Assembly (NCBI GenBank): GCA_026874595.1
Contig: JAPPUL010000036.1
Coordinates: 21,424-85,423 of the forward strand
DNA: 64,000 bases
Reading direction: 5' to 3'
Origin: Sipunculus nudus
Lineage: Eukaryota; Annelida; Sipuncula; Golfingiida; Sipunculidae
This document shows, one piece after another, positions 8,155-22,441 of this stretch. Both the position numbers and the translations under genes were made by a program. The number at the start of each line of letters is the position of its first letter. The stretch's first letter is position 1. The notes beneath the pieces were generated by a model that did not search any database, was not told where the DNA came from, and saw nothing but the letters and a program-made list of their open reading frames with translations.

Positions 8155-10195
8155 CTGCACATGACCCTCACACACATATCATCATATTGGCCATATCTCT
8201 AAAACCCAAAGACTCAATTACATAAACCATAGCTTATGTTCTTCGTCTGAGTCTTCTCCATAACCTGGTTAAGTCATCTGGTCTCGGTCTTGTGTCACTT
8301 TGTCAGTATGTCCATATAAACTTTATAAACGGAGGGAAACCTGAATGCACAGAGTCATGCAGGAATGCACGATGACACGCGTTTTAGTAAGACAAAGACT
8401 CGTGTAGGTATGAGCGACAATCAGCGCAGTTTGCTCGTTTTGTGTAGGGTCCATCGGGCCAAATGCCAATTCAGGCCCGCAGCCGACGGGATGAATTAAT
8501 TGGCGTAGCGGGGACCACGGCCATTTCCTGGTAAAAACTTGTGAATAAATATACCGGATAGGCTGACCATTTTCTCAGGGCCATAGGAATGTCACCATTC
8601 CAGTGTGCCCTCAGACCTGGTCAGACCTGGTCAGACCTGGTCAGACCTAAAACGCGTGCCTGCACATCTGTGCGCATGCAGGTGATTGCTGTCCAAAGTT
8701 TTGGTCGGTGAGTCCTTCAGGAAAGGACCCGAACAGTTTTTTTTTTAATTGCTTGCCGGAAATCTTCGATTTCTGCAGGCAGGTTGGTCAGTCGTGGATG
8801 TCTGTTTGTCTGTTTGTTGCTTGCCGGAAATCTTCGATTTCTGCAAGCAGGTTGGTCAGTCGCGGATGTCTGTTTGTCTGTTTGTTGCTTGCCGGAAATC
8901 TTCGATTTCTGCAAGCAGGTTGGTCAGTCGCGGATGTCTGTTTGTCTGTTTGTTTGTTTGTCTGTCTGTCTGTCTGTCTGTGTACTCTCTACAGGCCACA
9001 ATTTTCCAGCAATTGCTTTCAAACTTATACAGCTGGTAGACAAGCAAAAGTCCTGGAGGCCTATTGTTTTTGGGCATTATAGGTCAAATGTCAAGGTCAA
9101 GGTCATCAAAAGTATACAAAACGGTTTTTTGTTCATATTTGTGTTAATATTGGTCGTATCTACTTCAACAGTAGCTCATTTTAATCGTCATTCCAAGGCC
9201 TGTTTTCTGGTGTGTAGCTGACTCAATTTGCGGTAACCATGGTAACGCATTTTTGGGGAAAAGTGCTGATATTTTTCTAAATTTGTCAGTTTTAAAGCTA
9301 CAGAGGTCTAGTTTTTTGCTTCAGGTTGCATTCACCTAGTACTACAAGATTCTATTAAGAGTCTCGCAATATCTCGTATAATATCTCGTCAAACGAGATA
9401 TTTCGAGATTTCAGTAATCTTGCCCTGGAGGCCACAGTTTTGCAGGAATCTTTTTGAAACTGGCATATCTTAAGTCCTACACTATTATCTCGAAATCAAT
9501 TTTTCATTTTTTTAATTCGGCCGCTAGGGGGCGCTGGGTGCAAACCTCTCCAACATATCATGTTTTGGCAATATCTCCAAAATTATAAGCCTCAATTACA
9601 AAAACTATAGTTTATTTTTTTCCTCTAAGTCTTCTTCATGAACTCGTTTAGTCATCTGGTCTCAATCTTGTGTCACTTTGTCTGTGTGTCCGTCTGTTTC
9701 TCAGTTGTCCTCAAATCCGCTTGCTTGCCGGTTCTTTCGTCTCACATATAGCATTCTACAGGACACAGTTTTGAAAGAATCTTTTTAAAACTATTACATC
9801 TTATGTCTTACACTAATATCTCGAAACTGATTTTTCATTTTCCAGAATTGGCCGCTAGGGGGCGGTGCACTCTAACTTGCACAACATATCATTTTTTGGC
9901 CATATCTCCAAAACTATAAACCTCATTTACATAAACTATAGCTTATTTTCTTCCTCTGGGTCTTTCGAAAAACCTTGTGTATTCATTTGGTCTCAATCTT
10001 GAGTCACTTTGTCTGTGTGTCCGTCTGTTTCTCAGTTGTCCTCAAATTCGCTTGCTTGCCGGTTCTTGCGTCTCACATATAGCATTCTACAGGACACAGT
10101 TTTGAAAGAATCTTTTTAAAACTATTACATCTTATGTCTTACACTAATATCTCGAAACCGATTTTTCATTTTCCAGAATTGGCCGCTAGGGGGCG
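8155..10195 (+). repeat. Satellite unit 5
   Basis: 2,041 bp. Diagnostic bases C/G/G; first of four consecutive units of this type. Confidence 0.97.
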
Positions 10196-12236
10196 CTGCA
10201 CATGACCCTCACACACATATCATCATATTGGCCATATCTCTAAAACCCAAAGACTCAATTACATAAACCATAGCTTATGTTCTTCGTCTGAGTCTTCTCC
10301 ATAACCTGGTTAAGTCATCTGGTCTCGGTCTTGTGTCACTTTGTCAGTATGTCCATATAAACTTTATAAACGGAGGGAAACCTGAATGCACAGAGTCATG
10401 CAGGAATGCACGATGACACGCGTTTTAGTAAGACAAAGACTCGTGTAGGTATGAGCGACAATCAGCGCAGTTTGCTCGTTTTGTGTAGGGTCCATCGGGC
10501 CAAATGCCAATTCAGGCCCGCAGCCGACGGGATGAATTAATTGGCGTAGCGGGGACCACGGCCATTTCCTGGTAAAAACTTGTGAATAAATATACCGGAT
10601 AGGCTGACCATTTTCTCAGGGCCATAGGAATGTCACCATTCCAGTGTGCCCTCAGACCTGGTCAGACCTGGTCAGACCTGGTCAGACCTAAAACGCGTGC
10701 CTGCACATCTGTGCGCATGCAGGTGATTGCTGTCCAAAGTTTTGGTCGGTGAGTCCTTCAGGAAAGGACCCGAACAGTTTTTTTTTTAATTGCTTGCCGG
10801 AAATCTTCGATTTCTGCAGGCAGGTTGGTCAGTCGTGGATGTCTGTTTGTCTGTTTGTTGCTTGCCGGAAATCTTCGATTTCTGCAAGCAGGTTGGTCAG
10901 TCGCGGATGTCTGTTTGTCTGTTTGTTGCTTGCCGGAAATCTTCGATTTCTGCAAGCAGGTTGGTCAGTCGCGGATGTCTGTTTGTCTGTTTGTTTGTTT
11001 GTCTGTCTGTCTGTCTGTCTGTGTACTCTCTACAGGCCACAATTTTCCAGCAATTGCTTTCAAACTTATACAGCTGGTAGACAAGCAAAAGTCCTGGAGG
11101 CCTATTGTTTTTGGGCATTATAGGTCAAATGTCAAGGTCAAGGTCATCAAAAGTATACAAAACGGTTTTTTGTTCATATTTGTGTTAATATTGGTCGTAT
11201 CTACTTCAACAGTAGCTCATTTTAATCGTCATTCCAAGGCCTGTTTTCTGGTGTGTAGCTGACTCAATTTGCGGTAACCATGGTAACGCATTTTTGGGGA
11301 AAAGTGCTGATATTTTTCTAAATTTGTCAGTTTTAAAGCTACAGAGGTCTAGTTTTTTGCTTCAGGTTGCATTCACCTAGTACTACAAGATTCTATTAAG
11401 AGTCTCGCAATATCTCGTATAATATCTCGTCAAACGAGATATTTCGAGATTTCAGTAATCTTGCCCTGGAGGCCACAGTTTTGCAGGAATCTTTTTGAAA
11501 CTGGCATATCTTAAGTCCTACACTATTATCTCGAAATCAATTTTTCATTTTTTTAATTCGGCCGCTAGGGGGCGCTGGGTGCAAACCTCTCCAACATATC
11601 ATGTTTTGGCAATATCTCCAAAATTATAAGCCTCAATTACAAAAACTATAGTTTATTTTTTTCCTCTAAGTCTTCTTCATGAACTCGTTTAGTCATCTGG
11701 TCTCAATCTTGTGTCACTTTGTCTGTGTGTCCGTCTGTTTCTCAGTTGTCCTCAAATCCGCTTGCTTGCCGGTTCTTTCGTCTCACATATAGCATTCTAC
11801 AGGACACAGTTTTGAAAGAATCTTTTTAAAACTATTACATCTTATGTCTTACACTAATATCTCGAAACTGATTTTTCATTTTCCAGAATTGGCCGCTAGG
11901 GGGCGGTGCACTCTAACTTGCACAACATATCATTTTTTGGCCATATCTCCAAAACTATAAACCTCATTTACATAAACTATAGCTTATTTTCTTCCTCTGG
12001 GTCTTTCGAAAAACCTTGTGTATTCATTTGGTCTCAATCTTGAGTCACTTTGTCTGTGTGTCCGTCTGTTTCTCAGTTGTCCTCAAATTCGCTTGCTTGC
12101 CGGTTCTTGCGTCTCACATATAGCATTCTACAGGACACAGTTTTGAAAGAATCTTTTTAAAACTATTACATCTTATGTCTTACACTAATATCTCGAAACC
12201 GATTTTTCATTTTCCAGAATTGGCCGCTAGGGGGCG
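10196..12236 (+). repeat. Satellite unit 6
   Basis: 2,041 bp. Diagnostic bases C/G/G. Confidence 0.97.
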
Positions 12237-14277
12237 CTGCACATGACCCTCACACACATATCATCATATTGGCCATATCTCTAAAACCCAAAGACTCAAT
12301 TACATAAACCATAGCTTATGTTCTTCGTCTGAGTCTTCTCCATAACCTGGTTAAGTCATCTGGTCTCGGTCTTGTGTCACTTTGTCAGTATGTCCATATA
12401 AACTTTATAAACGGAGGGAAACCTGAATGCACAGAGTCATGCAGGAATGCACGATGACACGCGTTTTAGTAAGACAAAGACTCGTGTAGGTATGAGCGAC
12501 AATCAGCGCAGTTTGCTCGTTTTGTGTAGGGTCCATCGGGCCAAATGCCAATTCAGGCCCGCAGCCGACGGGATGAATTAATTGGCGTAGCGGGGACCAC
12601 GGCCATTTCCTGGTAAAAACTTGTGAATAAATATACCGGATAGGCTGACCATTTTCTCAGGGCCATAGGAATGTCACCATTCCAGTGTGCCCTCAGACCT
12701 GGTCAGACCTGGTCAGACCTGGTCAGACCTAAAACGCGTGCCTGCACATCTGTGCGCATGCAGGTGATTGCTGTCCAAAGTTTTGGTCGGTGAGTCCTTC
12801 AGGAAAGGACCCGAACAGTTTTTTTTTTAATTGCTTGCCGGAAATCTTCGATTTCTGCAGGCAGGTTGGTCAGTCGTGGATGTCTGTTTGTCTGTTTGTT
12901 GCTTGCCGGAAATCTTCGATTTCTGCAAGCAGGTTGGTCAGTCGCGGATGTCTGTTTGTCTGTTTGTTGCTTGCCGGAAATCTTCGATTTCTGCAAGCAG
13001 GTTGGTCAGTCGCGGATGTCTGTTTGTCTGTTTGTTTGTTTGTCTGTCTGTCTGTCTGTCTGTGTACTCTCTACAGGCCACAATTTTCCAGCAATTGCTT
13101 TCAAACTTATACAGCTGGTAGACAAGCAAAAGTCCTGGAGGCCTATTGTTTTTGGGCATTATAGGTCAAATGTCAAGGTCAAGGTCATCAAAAGTATACA
13201 AAACGGTTTTTTGTTCATATTTGTGTTAATATTGGTCGTATCTACTTCAACAGTAGCTCATTTTAATCGTCATTCCAAGGCCTGTTTTCTGGTGTGTAGC
13301 TGACTCAATTTGCGGTAACCATGGTAACGCATTTTTGGGGAAAAGTGCTGATATTTTTCTAAATTTGTCAGTTTTAAAGCTACAGAGGTCTAGTTTTTTG
13401 CTTCAGGTTGCATTCACCTAGTACTACAAGATTCTATTAAGAGTCTCGCAATATCTCGTATAATATCTCGTCAAACGAGATATTTCGAGATTTCAGTAAT
13501 CTTGCCCTGGAGGCCACAGTTTTGCAGGAATCTTTTTGAAACTGGCATATCTTAAGTCCTACACTATTATCTCGAAATCAATTTTTCATTTTTTTAATTC
13601 GGCCGCTAGGGGGCGCTGGGTGCAAACCTCTCCAACATATCATGTTTTGGCAATATCTCCAAAATTATAAGCCTCAATTACAAAAACTATAGTTTATTTT
13701 TTTCCTCTAAGTCTTCTTCATGAACTCGTTTAGTCATCTGGTCTCAATCTTGTGTCACTTTGTCTGTGTGTCCGTCTGTTTCTCAGTTGTCCTCAAATCC
13801 GCTTGCTTGCCGGTTCTTTCGTCTCACATATAGCATTCTACAGGACACAGTTTTGAAAGAATCTTTTTAAAACTATTACATCTTATGTCTTACACTAATA
13901 TCTCGAAACTGATTTTTCATTTTCCAGAATTGGCCGCTAGGGGGCGGTGCACTCTAACTTGCACAACATATCATTTTTTGGCCATATCTCCAAAACTATA
14001 AACCTCATTTACATAAACTATAGCTTATTTTCTTCCTCTGGGTCTTTCGAAAAACCTTGTGTATTCATTTGGTCTCAATCTTGAGTCACTTTGTCTGTGT
14101 GTCCGTCTGTTTCTCAGTTGTCCTCAAATTCGCTTGCTTGCCGGTTCTTGCGTCTCACATATAGCATTCTACAGGACACAGTTTTGAAAGAATCTTTTTA
14201 AAACTATTACATCTTATGTCTTACACTAATATCTCGAAACCGATTTTTCATTTTCCAGAATTGGCCGCTAGGGGGCG
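12237..14277 (+). repeat. Satellite unit 7
   Basis: 2,041 bp. Diagnostic bases C/G/G. Confidence 0.97.
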
Positions 14278-16318
14278 CTGCACATGACCCTCACACACAT
14301 ATCATCATATTGGCCATATCTCTAAAACCCAAAGACTCAATTACATAAACCATAGCTTATGTTCTTCGTCTGAGTCTTCTCCATAACCTGGTTAAGTCAT
14401 CTGGTCTCGGTCTTGTGTCACTTTGTCAGTATGTCCATATAAACTTTATAAACGGAGGGAAACCTGAATGCACAGAGTCATGCAGGAATGCACGATGACA
14501 CGCGTTTTAGTAAGACAAAGACTCGTGTAGGTATGAGCGACAATCAGCGCAGTTTGCTCGTTTTGTGTAGGGTCCATCGGGCCAAATGCCAATTCAGGCC
14601 CGCAGCCGACGGGATGAATTAATTGGCGTAGCGGGGACCACGGCCATTTCCTGGTAAAAACTTGTGAATAAATATACCGGATAGGCTGACCATTTTCTCA
14701 GGGCCATAGGAATGTCACCATTCCAGTGTGCCCTCAGACCTGGTCAGACCTGGTCAGACCTGGTCAGACCTAAAACGCGTGCCTGCACATCTGTGCGCAT
14801 GCAGGTGATTGCTGTCCAAAGTTTTGGTCGGTGAGTCCTTCAGGAAAGGACCCGAACAGTTTTTTTTTTAATTGCTTGCCGGAAATCTTCGATTTCTGCA
14901 GGCAGGTTGGTCAGTCGTGGATGTCTGTTTGTCTGTTTGTTGCTTGCCGGAAATCTTCGATTTCTGCAAGCAGGTTGGTCAGTCGCGGATGTCTGTTTGT
15001 CTGTTTGTTGCTTGCCGGAAATCTTCGATTTCTGCAAGCAGGTTGGTCAGTCGCGGATGTCTGTTTGTCTGTTTGTTTGTTTGTCTGTCTGTCTGTCTGT
15101 CTGTGTACTCTCTACAGGCCACAATTTTCCAGCAATTGCTTTCAAACTTATACAGCTGGTAGACAAGCAAAAGTCCTGGAGGCCTATTGTTTTTGGGCAT
15201 TATAGGTCAAATGTCAAGGTCAAGGTCATCAAAAGTATACAAAACGGTTTTTTGTTCATATTTGTGTTAATATTGGTCGTATCTACTTCAACAGTAGCTC
15301 ATTTTAATCGTCATTCCAAGGCCTGTTTTCTGGTGTGTAGCTGACTCAATTTGCGGTAACCATGGTAACGCATTTTTGGGGAAAAGTGCTGATATTTTTC
15401 TAAATTTGTCAGTTTTAAAGCTACAGAGGTCTAGTTTTTTGCTTCAGGTTGCATTCACCTAGTACTACAAGATTCTATTAAGAGTCTCGCAATATCTCGT
15501 ATAATATCTCGTCAAACGAGATATTTCGAGATTTCAGTAATCTTGCCCTGGAGGCCACAGTTTTGCAGGAATCTTTTTGAAACTGGCATATCTTAAGTCC
15601 TACACTATTATCTCGAAATCAATTTTTCATTTTTTTAATTCGGCCGCTAGGGGGCGCTGGGTGCAAACCTCTCCAACATATCATGTTTTGGCAATATCTC
15701 CAAAATTATAAGCCTCAATTACAAAAACTATAGTTTATTTTTTTCCTCTAAGTCTTCTTCATGAACTCGTTTAGTCATCTGGTCTCAATCTTGTGTCACT
15801 TTGTCTGTGTGTCCGTCTGTTTCTCAGTTGTCCTCAAATCCGCTTGCTTGCCGGTTCTTTCGTCTCACATATAGCATTCTACAGGACACAGTTTTGAAAG
15901 AATCTTTTTAAAACTATTACATCTTATGTCTTACACTAATATCTCGAAACTGATTTTTCATTTTCCAGAATTGGCCGCTAGGGGGCGGTGCACTCTAACT
16001 TGCACAACATATCATTTTTTGGCCATATCTCCAAAACTATAAACCTCATTTACATAAACTATAGCTTATTTTCTTCCTCTGGGTCTTTCGAAAAACCTTG
16101 TGTATTCATTTGGTCTCAATCTTGAGTCACTTTGTCTGTGTGTCCGTCTGTTTCTCAGTTGTCCTCAAATTCGCTTGCTTGCCGGTTCTTGCGTCTCACA
16201 TATAGCATTCTACAGGACACAGTTTTGAAAGAATCTTTTTAAAACTATTACATCTTATGTCTTACACTAATATCTCGAAACCGATTTTTCATTTTCCAGA
16301 ATTGGCCGCTAGGGGGCG
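14278..16318 (+). repeat. Satellite unit 8
   Basis: 2,041 bp. Diagnostic bases C/G/G. Confidence 0.97.
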
Positions 16319-18359
16319 CTGCACATGACCCTCACACACATATCATCATATTGGCCATATCTCTAAAACCCAAAGACTCAATTACATAAACCATAGCTTA
16401 TGTTCTTCGTCTGAGTCTTCTCCATAACCTGGTTAAGTCATCTGGTCTCGGTCTTGTGTCACTTTGTCAGTATGTCCATATAAACTTTATAAACGGAGGG
16501 AAACCTGAATGCACAGAGTCATGCAGGAATGCACGATGACACGCGTTTTAGTAAGACAAAGACTCGTGTAGGTATGAGCGACAATAAGCGCAGTTTGCTC
16601 GTTTTGTGTAGGGTCCATCGGGCCAAATGCCAATTCAGGCCCGCAGCCGACGGGATGAATTAATTGGCGTAGCGGGGACCACGGCCATTTCCTGGTAAAA
16701 ACTTGTGAATAAATATACCGGATAGGCTGACCATTTTCTCAGGGCCATAGGAATGTCACCATTCCAGTGTGCCCTCAGACCTGGTCAGACCTGGTCAGAC
16801 CTGGTCAGACCTAAAACGCGTGCCTGCACATCTGTGCGCATGCAGGTGATTGCTGTCCAAAGTTTTGGTCGGTGAGTCCTTCAGGAAAGGACCCGAACAG
16901 TTTTTTTTTTAATTGCTTGCCGGAAATCTTCGATTTCTGCAGGCAGGTTGGTCAGTCGTGGATGTCTGTTTGTCTGTTTGTTGCTTGCCGGAAATCTTCG
17001 ATTTCTGCAAGCAGGTTGGTCAGTCGCGGATGTCTGTTTGTCTGTTTGTTGCTTGCCGGAAATCTTCGATTTCTGCAAGCAGGTTGGTCAGTCGCGGATG
17101 TCTGTTTGTCTGTTTGTTTGTTTGTCTGTCTGTCTGTCTGTCTGTGTACTCTCTACAGGCCACAATTTTCCAGCAATTGCTTTCAAACTTATACAGCTGG
17201 TAGACAAGCAAAAGTCCTGGAGGCCTATTGTTTTTGGGCATTATAGGTCAAATGTCAAGGTCAAGGTCATCAAAAGTATACAAAACGGTTTTTTGTTCAT
17301 ATTTGTGTTAATATTGGTCGTATCTACTTCAACAGTAGCTCATTTTAATCGTCATTCCAAGGCCTGTTTTCTGGTGTGTAGCTGACTCAATTTGCGGTAA
17401 CCATGGTAACGCATTTTTGGGGAAAAGTGCTGATATTTTTCTAAATTTGTCAGTTTTAAAGCTACAGAGGTCTAGTTTTTTGCTTCAGGTTGCATTCACC
17501 TAGTACTACAAGATTCTATTAAGAGTCTCGCAATATCTCGTATAATATCTCGTCAAACGAGATATTTCGAGATTTCAGTAATCTTGCCCTGGAGGCCACA
17601 GTTTTGCAGGAATCTTTTTGAAACTGGCATATCTTAAGTCCTACACTATTATCTCGAAATCAATTTTTCATTTTTTTAATTCGGCCGCTAGGGGGCGCTG
17701 GGTGCAAACCTCTCCAACATATCATGTTTTGGCAATATCTCCAAAATTATAAGCCTCAATTACAAAAACTATAGTTTATTTTTTTCCTCTAAGTCTTCTT
17801 CATGAACTCGTTTAGTCATCTGGTCTCAATCTTGTGTCACTTTGTCTGTGTGTCCGTCTGTTTCTCAGTTGTCCTCAAATCCGCTTGCTTGCCGGTTCTT
17901 TCGTCTCACATATAGCATTCTACAGGACACAGTTTTGAAAGAATCTTTTTAAAACTATTACATCTTATGTCTTACACTAATATCTCGAAACTGATTTTTC
18001 ATTTTCCAGAATTGGCCGCTAGGGGGCGGTGCACTCTAACTTGCACAACATATCATTTTTTGGCCATATCTCCAAAACTATAAACCTCATTTACATAAAC
18101 TATAGCTTATTTTCTTCCTCTGGATCTTTCGAAAAACCTTGTGTATTCATTTGGTCTCAATCTTGAGTCACTTTGTCTGTGTGTCCGTCTGTTTCTCAGT
18201 TGTCCTCAAATTCGCTTGCTTGCCGGTTCTTGCGTCTCACATATAGCATTCTACAGGACACAGTTTTGAAAGAATCTTTTTAAAACTATTACATCTTATG
18301 TCTTACACTAATATCTCGAAACCGATTTTTCATTTTCCAGAATTGGCCGCTAGGGGGCG
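16319..18359 (+). repeat. Satellite unit 9
   Basis: 2,041 bp. Diagnostic bases A/A/G; opens the first clear four-unit block (units 9-12). Confidence 0.97.
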
Positions 18360-20400
18360 CTGCACATGACCCTCACACACATATCATCATATTGGCCATA
18401 TCTCTAAAACCCAAAGACTCAATTACATAAACCATAGCTTATGTTCTTCGTCTGAGTCTTCTCCATAACCTGGTTAAGTCATCTGGTCTCGGTCTTGTGT
18501 CACTTTGTCAGTATGTCCATATAAACTTTATAAACGGAGGGAAACCTGAATGCACAGAGTCATGCAGGAATGCACGATGACACGCGTTTTAGTAAGACAA
18601 AGACTCGTGTAGGTATGAGCGACAATCAGCGCAGTTTGCTCGTTTTGTGTAGGGTCCATCGGGCCAAATGCCAATTCAGGCCCGCAGCCGACGGGATGAA
18701 TTAATTGGCGTAGCGGGGACCACGGCCATTTCCTGGTAAAAACTTGTGAATAAATATACCGGATAGGCTGACCATTTTCTCAGGGCCATAGGAATGTCAC
18801 CATTCCAGTGTGCCCTCAGACCTGGTCAGACCTGGTCAGACCTGGTCAGACCTAAAACGCGTGCCTGCACATCTGTGCGCATGCAGGTGATTGCTGTCCA
18901 AAGTTTTGGTCGGTGAGTCCTTCAGGAAAGGACCCGAACAGTTTTTTTTTTAATTGCTTGCCGGAAATCTTCGATTTCTGCAGGCAGGTTGGTCAGTCGT
19001 GGATGTCTGTTTGTCTGTTTGTTGCTTGCCGGAAATCTTCGATTTCTGCAAGCAGGTTGGTCAGTCGCGGATGTCTGTTTGTCTGTTTGTTGCTTGCCGG
19101 AAATCTTCGATTTCTGCAAGCAGGTTGGTCAGTCGCGGATGTCTGTTTGTCTGTTTGTTTGTTTGTCTGTCTGTCTGTCTGTCTGTGTACTCTCTACAGG
19201 CCACAATTTTCCAGCAATTGCTTTCAAACTTATACAGCTGGTAGACAAGCAAAAGTCCTGGAGGCCTATTGTTTTTGGGCATTATAGGTCAAATGTCAAG
19301 GTCAAGGTCATCAAAAGTATACAAAACGGTTTTTTGTTCATATTTGTGTTAATATTGGTCGTATCTACTTCAACAGTAGCTCATTTTAATCGTCATTCCA
19401 AGGCCTGTTTTCTGGTGTGTAGCTGACTCAATTTGCGGTAACCATGGTAACGCATTTTTGGGGAAAAGTGCTGATATTTTTCTAAATTTGTCAGTTTTAA
19501 AGCTACAGAGGTCTAGTTTTTTGCTTCAGGTTGCATTCACCTAGTACTACAAGATTCTATTAAGAGTCTCGCAATATCTCGTATAATATCTCGTCAAACG
19601 AGATATTTCGAGATTTCAGTAATCTTGCCCTGGAGGCCACAGTTTTGCAGGAATCTTTTTGAAACTGGCATATCTTAAGTCCTACACTATTATCTCGAAA
19701 TCAATTTTTCATTTTTTTAATTCGGCCGCTAGGGGGCGCTGGGTGCAAACCTCTCCAACATATCATGTTTTGGCAATATCTCCAAAATTATAAGCCTCAA
19801 TTACAAAAACTATAGTTTATTTTTTTCCTCTAAGTCTTCTTCATGAACTCGTTTAGTCATCTGGTCTCAATCTTGTGTCACTTTGTCTGTGTGTCCGTCT
19901 GTTTCTCAGTTGTCCTCAAATCCGCTTGCTTGCCGGTTCTTTCGTCTCACATATAGCATTCTACAGGACACAGTTTTGAAAGAATCTTTTTAAAACTATT
20001 ACATCTTATGTCTTACACTAATATCTCGAAACTGATTTTTCATTTTCCAGAATTGGCCGCTAGGGGGCGGTGCACTCTAACTTGCACAACATATCATTTT
20101 TTGGCCATATCTCCAAAACTATAAACCTCATTTACATAAACTATAGCTTATTTTCTTCCTCTGGGTCTTTCGAAAAACCTTGTGTATTCATTTGGTCTCA
20201 ATCTTGAGTCACTTTGTCTGTGTGTCCGTCTGTTTCTCAGTTGTCCTCAAATTCGCTTGCTTGCCGGTTCTTGCGTCTCACATATAGCATTCTACAGGAC
20301 ACAGTTTTGAAAGAATCTTTTTAAAACTATTACATCTTATGTCTTACACTAATATCTCGAAACCGATTTTTCATTTTCCAGAATTGGCCGCTAGGGGGCG
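18360..20400 (+). repeat. Satellite unit 10
   Basis: 2,041 bp. Diagnostic bases C/G/G; second in its four-unit block. Confidence 0.97.
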
Positions 20401-22441
20401 CTGCACATGACCCTCACACACATATCATCATATTGGCCATATCTCTAAAACCCAAAGACTCAATTACATAAACCATAGCTTATGTTCTTCGTCTGAGTCT
20501 TCTCCATAACCTGGTTAAGTCATCTGGTCTCGGTCTTGTGTCACTTTGTCAGTATGTCCATATAAACTTTATAAACGGAGGGAAACCTGAATGCACAGAG
20601 TCATGCAGGAATGCACGATGACACGCGTTTTAGTAAGACAAAGACTCGTGTAGGTATGAGCGACAATCAGCGCAGTTTGCTCGTTTTGTGTAGGGTCCAT
20701 CGGGCCAAATGCCAATTCAGGCCCGCAGCCGACGGGATGAATTAATTGGCGTAGCGGGGACCACGGCCATTTCCTGGTAAAAACTTGTGAATAAATATAC
20801 CGGATAGGCTGACCATTTTCTCAGGGCCATAGGAATGTCACCATTCCAGTGTGCCCTCAGACCTGGTCAGACCTGGTCAGACCTGGTCAGACCTAAAACG
20901 CGTGCCTGCACATCTGTGCGCATGCAGGTGATTGCTGTCCAAAGTTTTGGTCGGTGAGTCCTTCAGGAAAGGACCCGAACAGTTTTTTTTTTAATTGCTT
21001 GCCGGAAATCTTCGATTTCTGCAGGCAGGTTGGTCAGTCGTGGATGTCTGTTTGTCTGTTTGTTGCTTGCCGGAAATCTTCGATTTCTGCAAGCAGGTTG
21101 GTCAGTCGCGGATGTCTGTTTGTCTGTTTGTTGCTTGCCGGAAATCTTCGATTTCTGCAAGCAGGTTGGTCAGTCGCGGATGTCTGTTTGTCTGTTTGTT
21201 TGTTTGTCTGTCTGTCTGTCTGTCTGTGTACTCTCTACAGGCCACAATTTTCCAGCAATTGCTTTCAAACTTATACAGCTGGTAGACAAGCAAAAGTCCT
21301 GGAGGCCTATTGTTTTTGGGCATTATAGGTCAAATGTCAAGGTCAAGGTCATCAAAAGTATACAAAACGGTTTTTTGTTCATATTTGTGTTAATATTGGT
21401 CGTATCTACTTCAACAGTAGCTCATTTTAATCGTCATTCCAAGGCCTGTTTTCTGGTGTGTAGCTGACTCAATTTGCGGTAACCATGGTAACGCATTTTT
21501 GGGGAAAAGTGCTGATATTTTTCTAAATTTGTCAGTTTTAAAGCTACAGAGGTCTAGTTTTTTGCTTCAGGTTGCATTCACCTAGTACTACAAGATTCTA
21601 TTAAGAGTCTCGCAATATCTCGTATAATATCTCGTCAAACGAGATATTTCGAGATTTCAGTAATCTTGCCCTGGAGGCCACAGTTTTGCAGGAATCTTTT
21701 TGAAACTGGCATATCTTAAGTCCTACACTATTATCTCGAAATCAATTTTTCATTTTTTTAATTCGGCCGCTAGGGGGCGCTGGGTGCAAACCTCTCCAAC
21801 ATATCATGTTTTGGCAATATCTCCAAAATTATAAGCCTCAATTACAAAAACTATAGTTTATTTTTTTCCTCTAAGTCTTCTTCATGAACTCGTTTAGTCA
21901 TCTGGTCTCAATCTTGTGTCACTTTGTCTGTGTGTCCGTCTGTTTCTCAGTTGTCCTCAAATCCGCTTGCTTGCCGGTTCTTTCGTCTCACATATAGCAT
22001 TCTACAGGACACAGTTTTGAAAGAATCTTTTTAAAACTATTACATCTTATGTCTTACACTAATATCTCGAAACTGATTTTTCATTTTCCAGAATTGGCCG
22101 CTAGGGGGCGGTGCACTCTAACTTGCACAACATATCATTTTTTGGCCATATCTCCAAAACTATAAACCTCATTTACATAAACTATAGCTTATTTTCTTCC
22201 TCTGGGTCTTTCGAAAAACCTTGTGTATTCATTTGGTCTCAATCTTGAGTCACTTTGTCTGTGTGTCCGTCTGTTTCTCAGTTGTCCTCAAATTCGCTTG
22301 CTTGCCGGTTCTTGCGTCTCACATATAGCATTCTACAGGACACAGTTTTGAAAGAATCTTTTTAAAACTATTACATCTTATGTCTTACACTAATATCTCG
22401 AAACCGATTTTTCATTTTCCAGAATTGGCCGCTAGGGGGCG
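20401..22441 (+). repeat. Satellite unit 11
   Basis: 2,041 bp. Diagnostic bases C/G/G; third in its block. Confidence 0.97.
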